Assembly: GCA_947573445.1 (NCBI GenBank) | Contig: CANPFR010000005.1 | Coordinates: 1 to 64,000 of the forward strand | DNA from: an uncultured Clostridia bacterium | Lineage (GTDB): Bacteria; Bacillota; Clostridia; TANB77; CAG-508 | DNA length: 64,000 bases | Reading direction: 5' to 3' | In this document: piece by piece, positions 42,957-52,440 of the stretch | Layout: each line of letters begins with the position of its first letter | Position numbering within the stretch: position 1 is the stretch's first letter | Notes under the pieces: model-generated | Database searches by the model: none | The model's input: only the letters and a program-made list of their open reading frames with translations | What the model was told of the DNA's origin: nothing | Program-made: the position numbers and the translations under genes

Positions 42957-43439
42957 ATGGAAATTGATCCAACCAAAAGAATTAACCCAATTGCACGAAT
43001 AGTAATCATAAAAGATGGATATATTTTATTAAGTTCTGCAACGAACTCCAATAAAAGGTTTTCGTCTGAATTACATTTTTTGCCAGGAGGTCATGTTGAA
43101 CATACAGAATCTGCAAGAGATACAATTATTAGAGAAATGCAGGAAGAATTTGAGGAGGCAGAGAAGGTAGCAGTAACAGATTTTTTGGGAATTTTAGAGT
43201 GTGTATGGGATAATAAAGGTGAACCATATCATGAAATTAACATTGTATTTAAGGGGGAAATTGATGATTTTGATTTAAATGCTCCTCCTAAGGCAAAAGA
43301 AACTCATATCGTATTTAATTGGTATAAGTTAGAGGAATTAGAAAAATTAAACCTTTTGCCAAACACATTTTGTAAAGTAATACCTGTTTGGATAAAAAAA
43401 GAAAACAATACTATGGATATGTTTCAGACAGAAATTTAG
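42957..43439 (+). CDS. NUDIX hydrolase
   Basis: A 160-residue protein with a perfect Nudix box, G45-X5-E51-X7-R59-E60-X2-E63-E64 (GHVEHTESARDTIIREMQEE), that binds the catalytic magnesium. The family cleaves nucleoside diphosphates linked to another group. In this cassette it could trim a nucleotide made by the fusion enzyme (inference). Start ATG at 42957 is nine bases after AAAGGAG; an ATG at 42951 is also in frame. Confidence 0.9.
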   Translation: MEIDPTKRINPIARIVIIKDGYILLSSATNSNKRFSSELHFLPGGHVEHTESARDTIIREMQEEFEEAEKVAVTDFLGILECVWDNKGEPYHEINIVFKGEIDDFDLNAPPKAKETHIVFNWYKLEELEKLNLLPNTFCKVIPVWIKKENNTMDMFQTEI

Positions 43440-43460
43440 TAATAATTTATTAAAAGGAGA

Positions 43461-43497
43461 AAACTTCACTAGGTTGATTAAATCTAGTGAAGTTTTT
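43461..43497. terminator. bidirectional terminator closing the radical SAM operon
   Basis: AAACTTCACTAG (43461-43472) pairs perfectly with CTAGTGAAGTTT (43484-43495) between the convergent NUDIX and Spo0A-like genes. Confidence 0.75.
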
Positions 43498-43500
43498 GAC

Positions 43501-44226
43501 TTATTTCTTTTTTGATTTCATCAAATAATAATCCGTTATAATTCTTATAAAATTTTTAGGAGTAACATAATCTTCATTCTCAAAAAGTTTAAAAATTCCC
43601 TTATTTCCAATATCATCTCTATATCTATTAACAGAATTTAGAGCATTTCTCATTGCAGGTCTAACAGATTCCGTTGAAACATTAAATTCTTCTGAAATTA
43701 AATTAAAAAGATTCCTTAAAGAAATTTTTAATTCTGGTTTTTCATAACATTTTTGAATGGCATATTTAAAATACTTTGCTCCCATAAGTTCATTATATAA
43801 ATTTAATTTATAGAATAGTGCTGTTAAATTATCATCAGTTGGTTCAGAGTAGACATCATTATCTATTTTATAATACTCTATACCTTTTTTGATTTCTTTA
43901 TAATTCAAAGGAAGATATAGTAATTTATATAGTTTGGACACAAAATCAAATGCTAATTTCTCATTATCATTTTCTAAAGTAATGATAATATTACAATTTT
44001 TCCTTTCATGTGATGTAGAAGAAAGTTCATTTACTATTTCAGTATAATCTATATCTTCAAAATTTGAATTTATGATTAAAATATCTGGCTGCATTTCATA
44101 GTATTTATTTAGTGTAGTAATTCCAGTGTTAGCACTGATTATATCAAGACTTTTATCATTTGCAAGATACTCACAGCAGTTTTGACTTGCTTGAGGATTT
44201 TTGTCCGCTACCAAAACTTTAAACAA
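43501..44226 (-). CDS. Spo0A-like protein with degenerate receiver
   Basis: A 241-residue protein. A receiver-like N-terminus (FKVLVADKNPQASQNCCEYL) in which the phospho-Asp position of the PDILII strand is Asn53. The C-terminal domain (about 125-241) matches Spo0A DNA-binding: LFNLISEEFNVSTESVRPAM, then FKLFENEDYVTPKNFIRI. It is therefore probably a DNA-binding regulator that is not switched by phosphorylation. I chose the TTG at 44226 because GGAGG lies eight bases before it; a GTG at 44241 overlaps that region. It faces the NUDIX gene. Confidence 0.82.
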   Translation of the reverse strand: MFKVLVADKNPQASQNCCEYLANDKSLDIISANTGITTLNKYYEMQPDILIINSNFEDIDYTEIVNELSSTSHERKNCNIIITLENDNEKLAFDFVSKLYKLLYLPLNYKEIKKGIEYYKIDNDVYSEPTDDNLTALFYKLNLYNELMGAKYFKYAIQKCYEKPELKISLRNLFNLISEEFNVSTESVRPAMRNALNSVNRYRDDIGNKGIFKLFENEDYVTPKNFIRIITDYYLMKSKKK

Positions 44227-44796
44227 TGTCAGAACCTCCACAAATATTATATATCAAAAAAATCTACATAAAGCAGTATATCATAACTGCTTATGTAAAG
44301 TCAATATCTACAAATGAAATTTTATAAAAAATTAAAACAATTCATATATATATTCATATGGAAAAACATTGGAAATAATTGAAATTACTTGATTTATAAA
44401 ATAATGTTAACATGGATAATTTAAAAAATATTTATAAATCAATCATTACTACAAACATAAAGTAAAATAGCCTTTTTTAACCTTTTATAGCCCTTTTTGG
44501 CTTTTTAAACAATGAATCTTTTAAAGAATTTATAATGTGTACTGCTTAGTTAAATTCTAAAAGAGCTTAAAAAGGAATTAACACAAATGAAAAAATAGCT
44601 TTTAAAATAGTTTTTTAGAATCTAATTAAAGTACGAACTCCTATTTTTAAACTCCTTTTAGAATTGAGAGCCAATTTCTTTAAGGAGTTTTTTATATTGT
44701 GAAGCATATAGGAATTCATAATAAGATTCTGCTACATTGTCGTAGTCCTACCAATATTCATTTCAAAAATTTGAAATGAATAGGAGGAAAGGTTGG
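44227..44796 (+). promoter_or_regulatory. gene-free leader with long-range and local hairpins
   Basis: No gene is visible in this 570-base stretch. It holds AATTCTAAAAGAG (44553-44565), inversely matched by CTCCTTTTAGAATT (44652-44665); a terminator-like hairpin AACTCCTT/AAGGAGTT (about 44649-44690) with a T run; and ATTCATTTCAAA/TTTGAAATGAAT (44756-44781), a perfect 12-base repeat ending on the ribosome site of the sigma-like gene. The last could hide that site and delay translation; the first two look like competing transcript folds. Confidence 0.5.
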
Positions 44797-45252
44797 GTGC
44801 AATACGAAGTAGATAGTTATATTTTAGAGTATGTAGAAAAGGATGATAAATATTACATATCTTTTTTAGATAGTGCCAAAAAAAATTGTAGAATGGAAAT
44901 AACAAAGGATATATTTAATGCTTATATTAATTCGAAAAAAGCATACACAAAAATCAATAATGAAGTCAGTAGGCATATAGAACATTTATATTTAAGCGAT
45001 ACAGAAATTTATAATAGATCTTTTCATAAGGAAAAAAATGTTGAAGATATGGTTTTAGAGAATATAGACAAAGAAATACTAATGAAGGCTTTAGGAAATC
45101 TAACAGAAACGCAAGTCAGAAGAATAGAACTACATATTATCAATGAAATTACGATAAGAGATGTTGCCAAACTTGAAAAAGTTCAAAAAAGACAGATTGA
45201 AAAAAGTTTATCATTAGGATTCAAAAAATTAAAAAAATTTTTTGAAAAATAG
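44797..45252 (+). CDS. sigma-70 region 4-like regulator of the mobile element
   Basis: A 151-residue protein. The C-terminal third is a sigma region 4-type HTH: LTETQVRRIELHIINEITIRDVAKLEKV, then KRQIEKSLSLGFKKLK. The N-terminal part is basic and mixed. Genes of this type sit upstream of excisionase and integrase in Tn916-like integrative elements, as here. Start is GTG at 44797, nine bases after TAGGAGG; an ATG at 44776 overlaps that site. Its last bases are partly repeated at 52445-52470, before the second RNA copy. Confidence 0.75.
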   Translation: MQYEVDSYILEYVEKDDKYYISFLDSAKKNCRMEITKDIFNAYINSKKAYTKINNEVSRHIEHLYLSDTEIYNRSFHKEKNVEDMVLENIDKEILMKALGNLTETQVRRIELHIINEITIRDVAKLEKVQKRQIEKSLSLGFKKLKKFFEK

Positions 45253-45590
45253 GGGAGGACAAAATCAAGTTTTGTGAGGAAGTAAGTGAAGGAGTAAAAA
45301 CTCTTTCGCTTATTCCTATAAAAAGATAAAAGTACATTGAAAATTGAATAACATTCATCAAATAAACACTTTATTAAGAGCTAGTTAATTACAAAAGCAA
45401 GATTGTAAACTTAAATATTGGTTAGCAACCAATAAGGCGATGATTAATAAAGAAGAATAATAAAACTTTTGTTTAGTCATAGAACGAGCGAGATAAAACC
45501 GTCCCAAGCAATGAAAACAAGTCTGAATTCAGATAGGTATAATTCCTAAGGAGTAATGTAGCTGATTACTATTTGATGAATTAAAACATT
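45253..45590 (+). ncRNA. structured RNA candidate, copy 1
   Basis: Begins with GGGGAGGACAAAATC at the sigma-like stop. It shares with copy 2 (52471-52790) a 5' hairpin (GTAAGTGAAGG.../CTCTTTC.CTTATT), GAAAATTGAATAA, GAGCTAGTTAAT (45378-45389) and the invariant 20-mer ACGAGCGAGATAAAACCGTC (45484-45503). Stems differ in sequence but pair in both: TTACAA/TTGTAA (45389-45408), ATTGGTT/AACCAAT (45417-45433, followed by AAGGCGA in both), TAGG/CCTA (45534-45548) and GTAAT/ATTAC (45553-45569). No open frame spans it. I do not recognise a known RNA class. Confidence 0.72.
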
Positions 45591-45722
45591 GATTTAATAA
45601 GAAATTTGAAGCAATATTTTATAAGATAATATAAATGACGTTGAAAATATGAAATATATCGTATATGGAGGTTTATAGGAAACCTACTAAAAACCTAAAT
45701 ATTTTCATAAAGGAGAGAAAAT

Positions 45723-46316
45723 TTGAAAAAATTAAGTAAAAAAATTTTATTAGGAGCAACAGTGGCAATAATTGGAATTAGTTCAATTATTATAGGTACT
45801 CGTTCAAAATATTTTAATCAAATTACAGGAGATGGTTCGATAGAAGTTGCCAAATGGTATTTTGATATAAATGGGGCTACTGAAACAATTGCTACGATAG
45901 ATTTATCCGAAACTTATAATAAAGATACATTGGTAAATGGGAAAATTGCACCTGGAACAAAAGGGAAATTTGATTTAGTTGTTAATGCAGGAGACAGTGA
46001 TGTAGCAGTAAAATATGATGTTGTTTTTTCTAATGAACAGAATCGACCAGAAAATTTAAAGTTTACTTGTAACGGTGTAGAATTACCAGAATCAAAGGAA
46101 GGAATTACAGGATATAATTCTATTTTTACAGGAATTATTAAACCCGAAGATGATAGAACAGTAACATTACCAATAGAATGGGAATGGAAATACGAAACTG
46201 GAACAGAATCTGAAATAGAATCAAATGATAAAAAAGACACAGAAAACGGAGTAAATGCAAATAATTATACTTTCGATATTGTTGTAAGCGGTACACAAGT
46301 TATTCCTACAAGGTAA
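45723..46316 (+). CDS. camelysin/TasA-like secreted protein
   Basis: A 197-residue protein. A basic start and hydrophobic stretch (5-25) is followed by TRSKYFNQITGDGSIEVAKW, the cleavage-and-mature layout of SipW-dependent TasA/camelysin proteins. Then comes a beta-rich body with NGKIAPGTKGKFDLVV and EWEWKYETG. The SipW-type signal peptidase is the next gene. Such proteins form surface fibres or bind the wall. Start is TTG at 45723, with AAAGGAGAG before it. Its body is paralogous to the C-terminal half of the 47284 gene. Confidence 0.78.
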   Translation: MKKLSKKILLGATVAIIGISSIIIGTRSKYFNQITGDGSIEVAKWYFDINGATETIATIDLSETYNKDTLVNGKIAPGTKGKFDLVVNAGDSDVAVKYDVVFSNEQNRPENLKFTCNGVELPESKEGITGYNSIFTGIIKPEDDRTVTLPIEWEWKYETGTESEIESNDKKDTENGVNANNYTFDIVVSGTQVIPTR

Positions 46317-46318
46317 AA

Positions 46319-46756
46319 ATGAGAACAATTGCAAAAATTATATTGACACTAATTTTCTCTTTGTTATTAAGTTTGGTTGCATTTTATCATACGGATTATG
46401 ATGGCTTAATAGCAAAAATTTTTGGAATTGGTATATTAAAAGTCGAATCTGGTAGTATGGAACCAGAAATTTCGATTGGAGATATTATTATCATTAAAGA
46501 ATGTGAGCAATACAAGATAAATGATATTATTACTTATAAGGTCGATAATCAGTATCTTGTAACACATAGAATTGTGGAAGGAAACGGAAATAGCTTTGTA
46601 ACAAAAGGCGACAATAATAATGCGATTGATAATAAGAAAATCGCAAAAGAAAGTATTGAAGGTAAAGTAATCTATAAATCAAATTTCTTAAAATTACTTT
46701 ATAATCATTGGATTATAGTAGTTTTATTAATTTTTTGTATTTTAATAATATGTTAA
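46319..46756 (+). CDS. SipW-type (ER-type) signal peptidase I
   Basis: A 145-residue membrane enzyme: N-terminal helix (8-25), VESGSMEPEI with catalytic Ser, and YLVTHRIVEG, where His replaces the usual catalytic Lys, the hallmark of SipW/ER-type peptidases. FVTKGDNNNAID follows, then a C-terminal transmembrane helix. It should cleave the camelysin/TasA-like proteins encoded on both sides. The ATG is only two bases after the upstream stop. Confidence 0.9.
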   Translation: MRTIAKIILTLIFSLLLSLVAFYHTDYDGLIAKIFGIGILKVESGSMEPEISIGDIIIIKECEQYKINDIITYKVDNQYLVTHRIVEGNGNSFVTKGDNNNAIDNKKIAKESIEGKVIYKSNFLKLLYNHWIIVVLLIFCILIIC

Positions 46757-46768
46757 GGAGAAAGCAAA

Positions 46769-47269
46769 ATGGAGATTAAAAAAAAGAAAGTCATAAGACT
46801 GGTTTTGATAGTTATCTTAATTATCATTATGTTGTTACTTTGGTTGGGGCTTATGAATAGTAAAGGTTCTTTGAGATATAAAAAAAGAATCAATTCAAGT
46901 GAAATGGCAGAAGCATCAAAACCAGTTTTTGTTGTAGATGGTAATAGTAATATAAAAATTGATGGAATTGAAGATACAGTTTATAAATTTAGTGTAAAAA
47001 ACTATGATAAAACAGGAAAAAGTAATATTGATTTGAGATATTCTATCCAAATTGTGAATAATTCACAAGTGGATCTGGATTTTATACTGACTAATGAGGA
47101 AGGGCTAGTTAATTTAAACAATAATAAAACAGGCTTAATCTTATTATCAAGTTCAAAAAAGCAAAGTGATGAATATCAGCTAAAAATTAAGTACAAAAAC
47201 AATCCTGCAATAACGTCTGACATTGATGGCAATATACAAATAAAGGTTGAGACCACAGAAGAAAGATGA
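46769..47269 (+). CDS. membrane-anchored surface protein of the SipW operon
   Basis: A 166-residue protein. Residues 8-30 are a strong membrane helix after a Lys-rich start. The rest is beta-rich, with VYKFSVKNYD and SIQIVNNSQVDLDFIL segments like the first strands of TasA-like domains. Function unknown; probably a surface component matured or assembled with its neighbours. AAGGAG precedes the ATG. Confidence 0.6.
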   Translation: MEIKKKKVIRLVLIVILIIIMLLLWLGLMNSKGSLRYKKRINSSEMAEASKPVFVVDGNSNIKIDGIEDTVYKFSVKNYDKTGKSNIDLRYSIQIVNNSQVDLDFILTNEEGLVNLNNNKTGLILLSSSKKQSDEYQLKIKYKNNPAITSDIDGNIQIKVETTEER

Positions 47270-47283
47270 AGGAGGGTTGAAAT

Positions 47284-48198
47284 ATGAAAAATGATAAAGA
47301 AAAAGAGTATTATGGGATTTATTTTAATGATGATATTCCCAAACTTGATAAAGTTAATAAATATAGAAAAGAAGTTCAAATTAAATTTGAAGGACGAGTT
47401 TTTTTAATTGAAAGAGATGAAAATGATAAAGTTGTTGAACGAACAGAGCTAGAAAATAATTACAAATTTAAAAAAGAAAGAGAGTATGAAATTGAATTTA
47501 TCAATTATATAGATAAAACATATCATTTAGAATTAAAAATACAATTATCTTATTGGTTTATTTTTCTACTATTATTTTTTGTAGGCTTTATCATTGGTAT
47601 GGTATTGTGTAAACCAAAGGCAATGAATAATTTATCTCTGGATAATTTTTATAGTTTTATTGATTTAGCAGTGCTTCAATTGGACATGGATAAGAATGAA
47701 TTAAATGTTAAACCAATTGGAAAAGAAGATACGAAAGAGGAACAAAAAAAGTACAATTTTGATGTGGAATTCAATCACATTGCATCTAATGATATAAATT
47801 TGACAGATACAATATCAGCAGAAAGTGTTGTAAAGAATAAAATTGCTCCAGGTATTGGTGGTAGTTTTTCTATTATAATGAACGCTAAAAAAAGTTCGGT
47901 AGATATGAGTTATTATGTGAAATTTGAAGATATAGTCAAAGAAAAACCAACTAATTTGAATTTCCAAGTTCGAGGTTCAGAAAAATCTTATTCTATGCTA
48001 CAAGAACTTGAAAAAGAGCTAAAAGGTAAATTAAACAAAAATTCAAAGGAAGAAATAATCATTGATTGGCAGTGGAAATATGAAACAGGCGAGGACAAAA
48101 ATTCTATCAATGAAAATGATTTATTAGATACAAGTGAAGGAAAATATTTAGAGAGTTATAAATTTAAAATTATAGTTGAAGGTGAGGAATCAGAATAG
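47284..48198 (+). CDS. fusion: N-terminal beta domain, membrane helix, camelysin-like domain
   Basis: A 304-residue protein. Residues 1-80 form a charged beta-rich domain with no signal peptide. A membrane helix at about 84-106 follows (WFIFLLLFFVGFIIGMVL). The rest is camelysin-like: NKIAPGIGGSFSIIMN and DWQWKYETGEDKN match NGKIAPGTKGKFDL and EWEWKYETG in the 45723 protein. The camelysin half should be outside and the first domain inside, an unusual layout for a family that is normally secreted. GAAGGAGG precedes the ATG. Confidence 0.65.
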   Translation: MKNDKEKEYYGIYFNDDIPKLDKVNKYRKEVQIKFEGRVFLIERDENDKVVERTELENNYKFKKEREYEIEFINYIDKTYHLELKIQLSYWFIFLLLFFVGFIIGMVLCKPKAMNNLSLDNFYSFIDLAVLQLDMDKNELNVKPIGKEDTKEEQKKYNFDVEFNHIASNDINLTDTISAESVVKNKIAPGIGGSFSIIMNAKKSSVDMSYYVKFEDIVKEKPTNLNFQVRGSEKSYSMLQELEKELKGKLNKNSKEEIIIDWQWKYETGEDKNSINENDLLDTSEGKYLESYKFKIIVEGEESE

Positions 48199-48234
48199 TT
48201 TTCCACTTTTTTATTTTATGGAAGGGAGAAGGTC

Positions 48235-48792
48235 ATGAAAGAAAATGTAAAGAAATTTTTATTGATTTTTATAATAGGGTTATTGATATTATGTGGTGTT
48301 ATATATATTAGTTATGCTGCCTATAAAACAAATGTGAGTGGAAATTCTATAACAGAAATAGCAACACCCAAGATAAGAATTATATCCGAAAATAACTATA
48401 ATGAAAATGATGATGAATATGCAAATACTGCAACAACTCATATAAAAGAATTAGATAATACAAGTGTATATTCAAATCAATTTAAAGTAGTTAATTATGA
48501 TGAACAAAATTATGTAACAGAAGTAGGAATGAATTACAAATTAAAATTAAGCTATACAGATAAGTTAGCTCCAATAGATGTAAAATTATACAAAATTGAA
48601 AATGATGGCACAGAAAAAGAAGTTGTTTTAAATGAGAAACTTGAAACGACTGATTTTTTTGAATTTATTGCAAATAAAAAAGAGGAGCAAAATTATAGGG
48701 TAGAATTAAATTTCAATTTATCTTCTGGAAAAATGGAAAAAAATGTTGATGTTAAGGTTGATGTCATTGCTACACAGGTATCACCGACATGA
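48235..48792 (+). CDS. TasA-like secreted protein 2
   Basis: A 185-residue protein. A signal-like helix (7-28) ends in SYAAYKTNVSGNSITEIATP, close to the SipW-dependent processing region (a break with 'AAY...T..SG.S...'). The mature part is beta-rich and acidic. Its end overlaps the next gene by four bases. Probable substrate of the SipW-type peptidase in the same operon. Confidence 0.7.
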   Translation: MKENVKKFLLIFIIGLLILCGVIYISYAAYKTNVSGNSITEIATPKIRIISENNYNENDDEYANTATTHIKELDNTSVYSNQFKVVNYDEQNYVTEVGMNYKLKLSYTDKLAPIDVKLYKIENDGTEKEVVLNEKLETTDFFEFIANKKEEQNYRVELNFNLSSGKMEKNVDVKVDVIATQVSPT

Positions 48793-48815
48793 CAGGAAAG
48801 GAGAAAAATTATAAT

Positions 48816-50186
48816 ATGAAAAAACTAAAAAAGAGATATCTAATTGTAATAATAATGTGTATGATTTTACTGTTAATTGGAATTACATATAAGATATATG
48901 CAAAATACGTTTTATCAGAAAATATAATTGCATTTCATATTGATAAATTAATGGAAGATAAAGTAAAACCAACAATTGATGCAATTGATCCAGACAATAA
49001 CGATACGTCTTTAACTGATGAAGAACATTATACCAATAAAAATACTACGATAGATTATGAGGATAATATTAAAGTTGAAACAGCAAAATACTGGTATAAT
49101 AAAGATGAAAAAGAATTTTATGGTGAAGGAAACAACTTTGAATCAGGAACAACTTTTGTAGATGAAGGATGGTATAAAATTGAAGTGGTTGATATTTTTG
49201 AAAACAGAAATACAGTTATCCTACTAATTGATAAAACTGCTCCTACAATAAATGCAGATGCAATTAATATTTCAGATGAAACAAAAAATAGAAGCACGTC
49301 AAGCTCAATTGATAGTAGCGAGTTTAAAATGTGGTTTAACAGTGATGTTAATTTATCAGAATATGACAAATATGGAATTCAATACACTTGCTATAAAGTA
49401 AATGAAAACGAGCCAATGTTCAATTCTGTTTTTGCAGAAAAAAGAGATATTGGCAAAGGAGCAATTGATGTCTGGAATTTGACAACAAAAAATTATTATT
49501 TTATTACAGCAACAGACCTTTGTAGCAATAAGTCTGCATTAGTAATTGCGATAGATAAAATTAAACCTAATATTTTGACACTATCAACAAATTACGCAGA
49601 ATCTAATGAGGACATTACAATTAAATATAATGATGATTTTTCAGGAATAAAATCTGCTAAGTATTCTTTTGATGTAAATGCAGATAGTTTTACTACATAT
49701 GCAGATATAACGAATGATACCATTTTATCAGATAATGGTTATTATCGCTTTATATTAGAAGATATTGCCGGAAACGTTAATGAATATACAGTGGCAATAG
49801 ATAAGTTATCGCCAGTAATAAGTTTAAAACCAGACGAAAAAGAAGTAGAAATTTATGCTAATACTACGAATGATACAATTAAGGAAACAACAGACATAAC
49901 TTTAACAACAAGTGATAATTTTGCAATAGATTATAACGAATATTGGTATAATCCAAATTCAGATTCATTTGATGGTAATGGAACAAAATTTGACAATGGA
50001 AAGAAATTGACTGATGAGGGGTACTATAAAATTACAAGCCATGATACCTTTGGAAATACTACAACAATTATTGTCTTGTTAGATAAAACGCCACCAGAAG
50101 TAACAGTAACTTATCATAAAAAAAGAGATATAAGTTTAACTAATACAAGAGATATTTTAAGAAACGGAGGTGTATATAATGGCTAA
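48816..50186 (+). CDS. surface protein with Ig-like repeats
   Basis: A 456-residue protein. An N-terminal membrane helix (about 8-28) is followed by at least three bacterial Ig-like repeats, each with a K/E-YWYN or SAKYS core and an ending such as DEGWYKIEVVDIFEN, DNGYYRFILEDIAGN or DEGYYKITSHDTFGN, then an IDKxxP linker. The same repeat closes the broken beta-helix protein that follows. Likely an adhesin or fibre part. I chose the ATG at 48816 because AAAGGAG precedes it. It ends without a wall-sorting motif. Confidence 0.72.
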   Translation: MKKLKKRYLIVIIMCMILLLIGITYKIYAKYVLSENIIAFHIDKLMEDKVKPTIDAIDPDNNDTSLTDEEHYTNKNTTIDYEDNIKVETAKYWYNKDEKEFYGEGNNFESGTTFVDEGWYKIEVVDIFENRNTVILLIDKTAPTINADAINISDETKNRSTSSSIDSSEFKMWFNSDVNLSEYDKYGIQYTCYKVNENEPMFNSVFAEKRDIGKGAIDVWNLTTKNYYFITATDLCSNKSALVIAIDKIKPNILTLSTNYAESNEDITIKYNDDFSGIKSAKYSFDVNADSFTTYADITNDTILSDNGYYRFILEDIAGNVNEYTVAIDKLSPVISLKPDEKEVEIYANTTNDTIKETTDITLTTSDNFAIDYNEYWYNPNSDSFDGNGTKFDNGKKLTDEGYYKITSHDTFGNTTTIIVLLDKTPPEVTVTYHKKRDISLTNTRDILRNGGVYNG

Positions 50187-52440
50187 ATATAGAATAATTA
50201 CAATATTCATCTTATTGCTGATTTTATTGCAAACAATTATGCCTTTATGTTATGCAATATCAGAATGCGAAAATATAACAAATGAAGATATTGAGATTTT
50301 AACAGAAGAAAATAATAATACTAAGAATGAAATAACAGTTAAAGATACAAAGAATAAAACAACCAAAGATGAAACAAAGAAAGCTCTTAAAACAAAAGAT
50401 AAAGAAGAAATGAATTCGAGTGAAGACAATAGTGAAACAGTTTTTGAGAATGAAATAGAAAATATAACTGAAGAAAATGCAAATGCAGGAATTTCGGTTA
50501 TGTCAGCATCTGGTTTTGGAGTAGGTGCTGGAAATGAAAATGAATTTAGAAATGCGTTTTATAATACAGGTGTTTCAGAATTAACGACAAGCCAAGTTAT
50601 TCGATTAACCTCTTCTTATACAGTCAATCACAATATAAGAATTAATTCATCGTCTACCAGTGGTGAAAATTCAATTCATTTATCTTCTGGTTGCAATATT
50701 GTTGTCCCAAATGGTTGTGTATTGACACTTGATCGGTATAGTAATTGATGGTAGAACTTGGGGAAATGATGATGGAAAAAGTTGTATTACAGTTCAAAAT
50801 GGAGGAGTTCTGATGTTAATTGACCACTCTATTATAGATGGAGGAACAAGAAATTGGGGTATCAATGTAGAACCAGGTGGGCAATTATTGATTGTATCAG
50901 CCCAAATAAGTTATTGTGATCGTGGTATTGTCTTGCAAGGAAATTCGTATTGTGATTTAGCCTCTGGAACAGCAGTGCAATGGTGGGGAAACGATGGAAA
51001 AGCTGTTGATATTACTCATAATTCAGTAGGAATTTATTGTGGTGGAAATTATAGAGGAACACTTGTGGTAAATCACACAACGCAAAATACTGAAAAAATA
51101 AACTTTGAAGAAAATAGTTGGGGAATTTTTGCAGAGGCTCATTCAGGTTCAATCAATGTAATTCGTGCTAGAATGGTAAGGAATCGGATGGGCAATTTAT
51201 ACGCATGGAAATATGGTAATTAACAATGTGAATGGTGCATTGAATACAAGAGGAATTGTAAACGACCGGTGGAACTGTTAATTTTGATAGTGGCAGTTTT
51301 TACTCTAGTGCATCAGAATTAAAAGAATACGGAATATACAATAATTCTGGAACAGTTAATGTACGAGGTGGAAATGTTTATAATGACAATGTAGGAATTT
51401 TTAACGCAGGAACAATAAATATGTCAGCTGGAACAGTAGGCAGTTGTACTACAGGAATTGAAAATTATGGAACAGTGAATTTTACAGGTGGAACATTATC
51501 TGGAGGAACTTATGGTGTGCAAAATAGTGGCAATTATAATATGAATGGAGGACAAATTACCAGCTATCTTACTGGTGTTAGAAATCTTGCTAATTTTAAT
51601 ATAAGTGGAGGTTCTATCAGCAATAATTCGGTGTATGGAATTGTGAATGAAGCATCAAACACTATTACAGGACAAGTTTATATGACAGGTGGAAATATAA
51701 CATCAAATTCAAAGTATGATATTTATCATGGAAAATCAGATACAGATGGAGCAGGTGCAGTTTATGGTGGACTTAGAATCGAAAGAAATGATACAGTCAA
51801 TAGTTCAATACTTTTGGCTGGGTATAACAATTATATATATACTGGTAATAATACGCCACAAATCAACTCCATAACATTAGCAGATGCACACTTGGAAAGG
51901 TTAATAATAAGATCAGCTGATACAAATAATGCTGAAACAATGCAAAATAGAATTAACGTAAGAAATAAAGGAAGTTTTTATTGTAAAGCAAATGCCACAA
52001 ATCATTCAAATCATGTAGTTTTATGGACTAATTATACAGTTACAACCCAATACCAAACAAAAGATGGAAAAACATTAGATGTAACTACGAAAACTTATGA
52101 ATATAAACAGGATTATACAACAGAAGCTAAGACAATAGAAGGATATATTTTGTCAGAAACACCATCAAATGCAAATGGCACGACCAATGGAGATATTACC
52201 GTAATATATTATTATGAGGATGATTCAAATGTAGCTGTTGTCAATTACAAAGACCTTTTATCAGGTATTATTTCTGCAAAATATTGGTACAATGAAAATG
52301 GTGAAAATTTTAGTGGAAATGGAATGAATTTTGAAGATGGTAAAATCTTTGAAGAATATGGTTTTTATAAGATAGTTGTGACAAATTCAGTAGGGCTAAC
52401 CAAAACTGTTACATTTTCTTTAAATAAAGAGAGTATTTAA
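50179..52440 (+). pseudogene. beta-helix/MucBP/Ig-like surface protein broken by three frameshifts
   Basis: Starts at the ATG at 50179 (GGAGG upstream) with a signal peptide (to about 30). The frame runs to 50748, continues in the next frame from about 50729, moves again near 51205-51213 and again near 51262, then stays open to TAA at 52438-52440. Each change is +1, consistent with one extra base each time. Joined, it would be about 750 residues: an Asn/Thr/Lys-rich start, right-handed beta-helix repeats (GGTLSGGTYGVQNSGNYN pattern), a MucBP-like segment (VTTQYQTKDGK, EGYILSETP) and one Ig-like repeat. Real pseudogene or assembly errors. Confidence 0.7.

Noticed and set aside
45253-45590. Group I or group II intron as explanation of the duplicated RNA
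   Set aside because: I cannot find the domain V hairpin of group II or the P3-P7 core of group I, and both copies lie between genes rather than within one.
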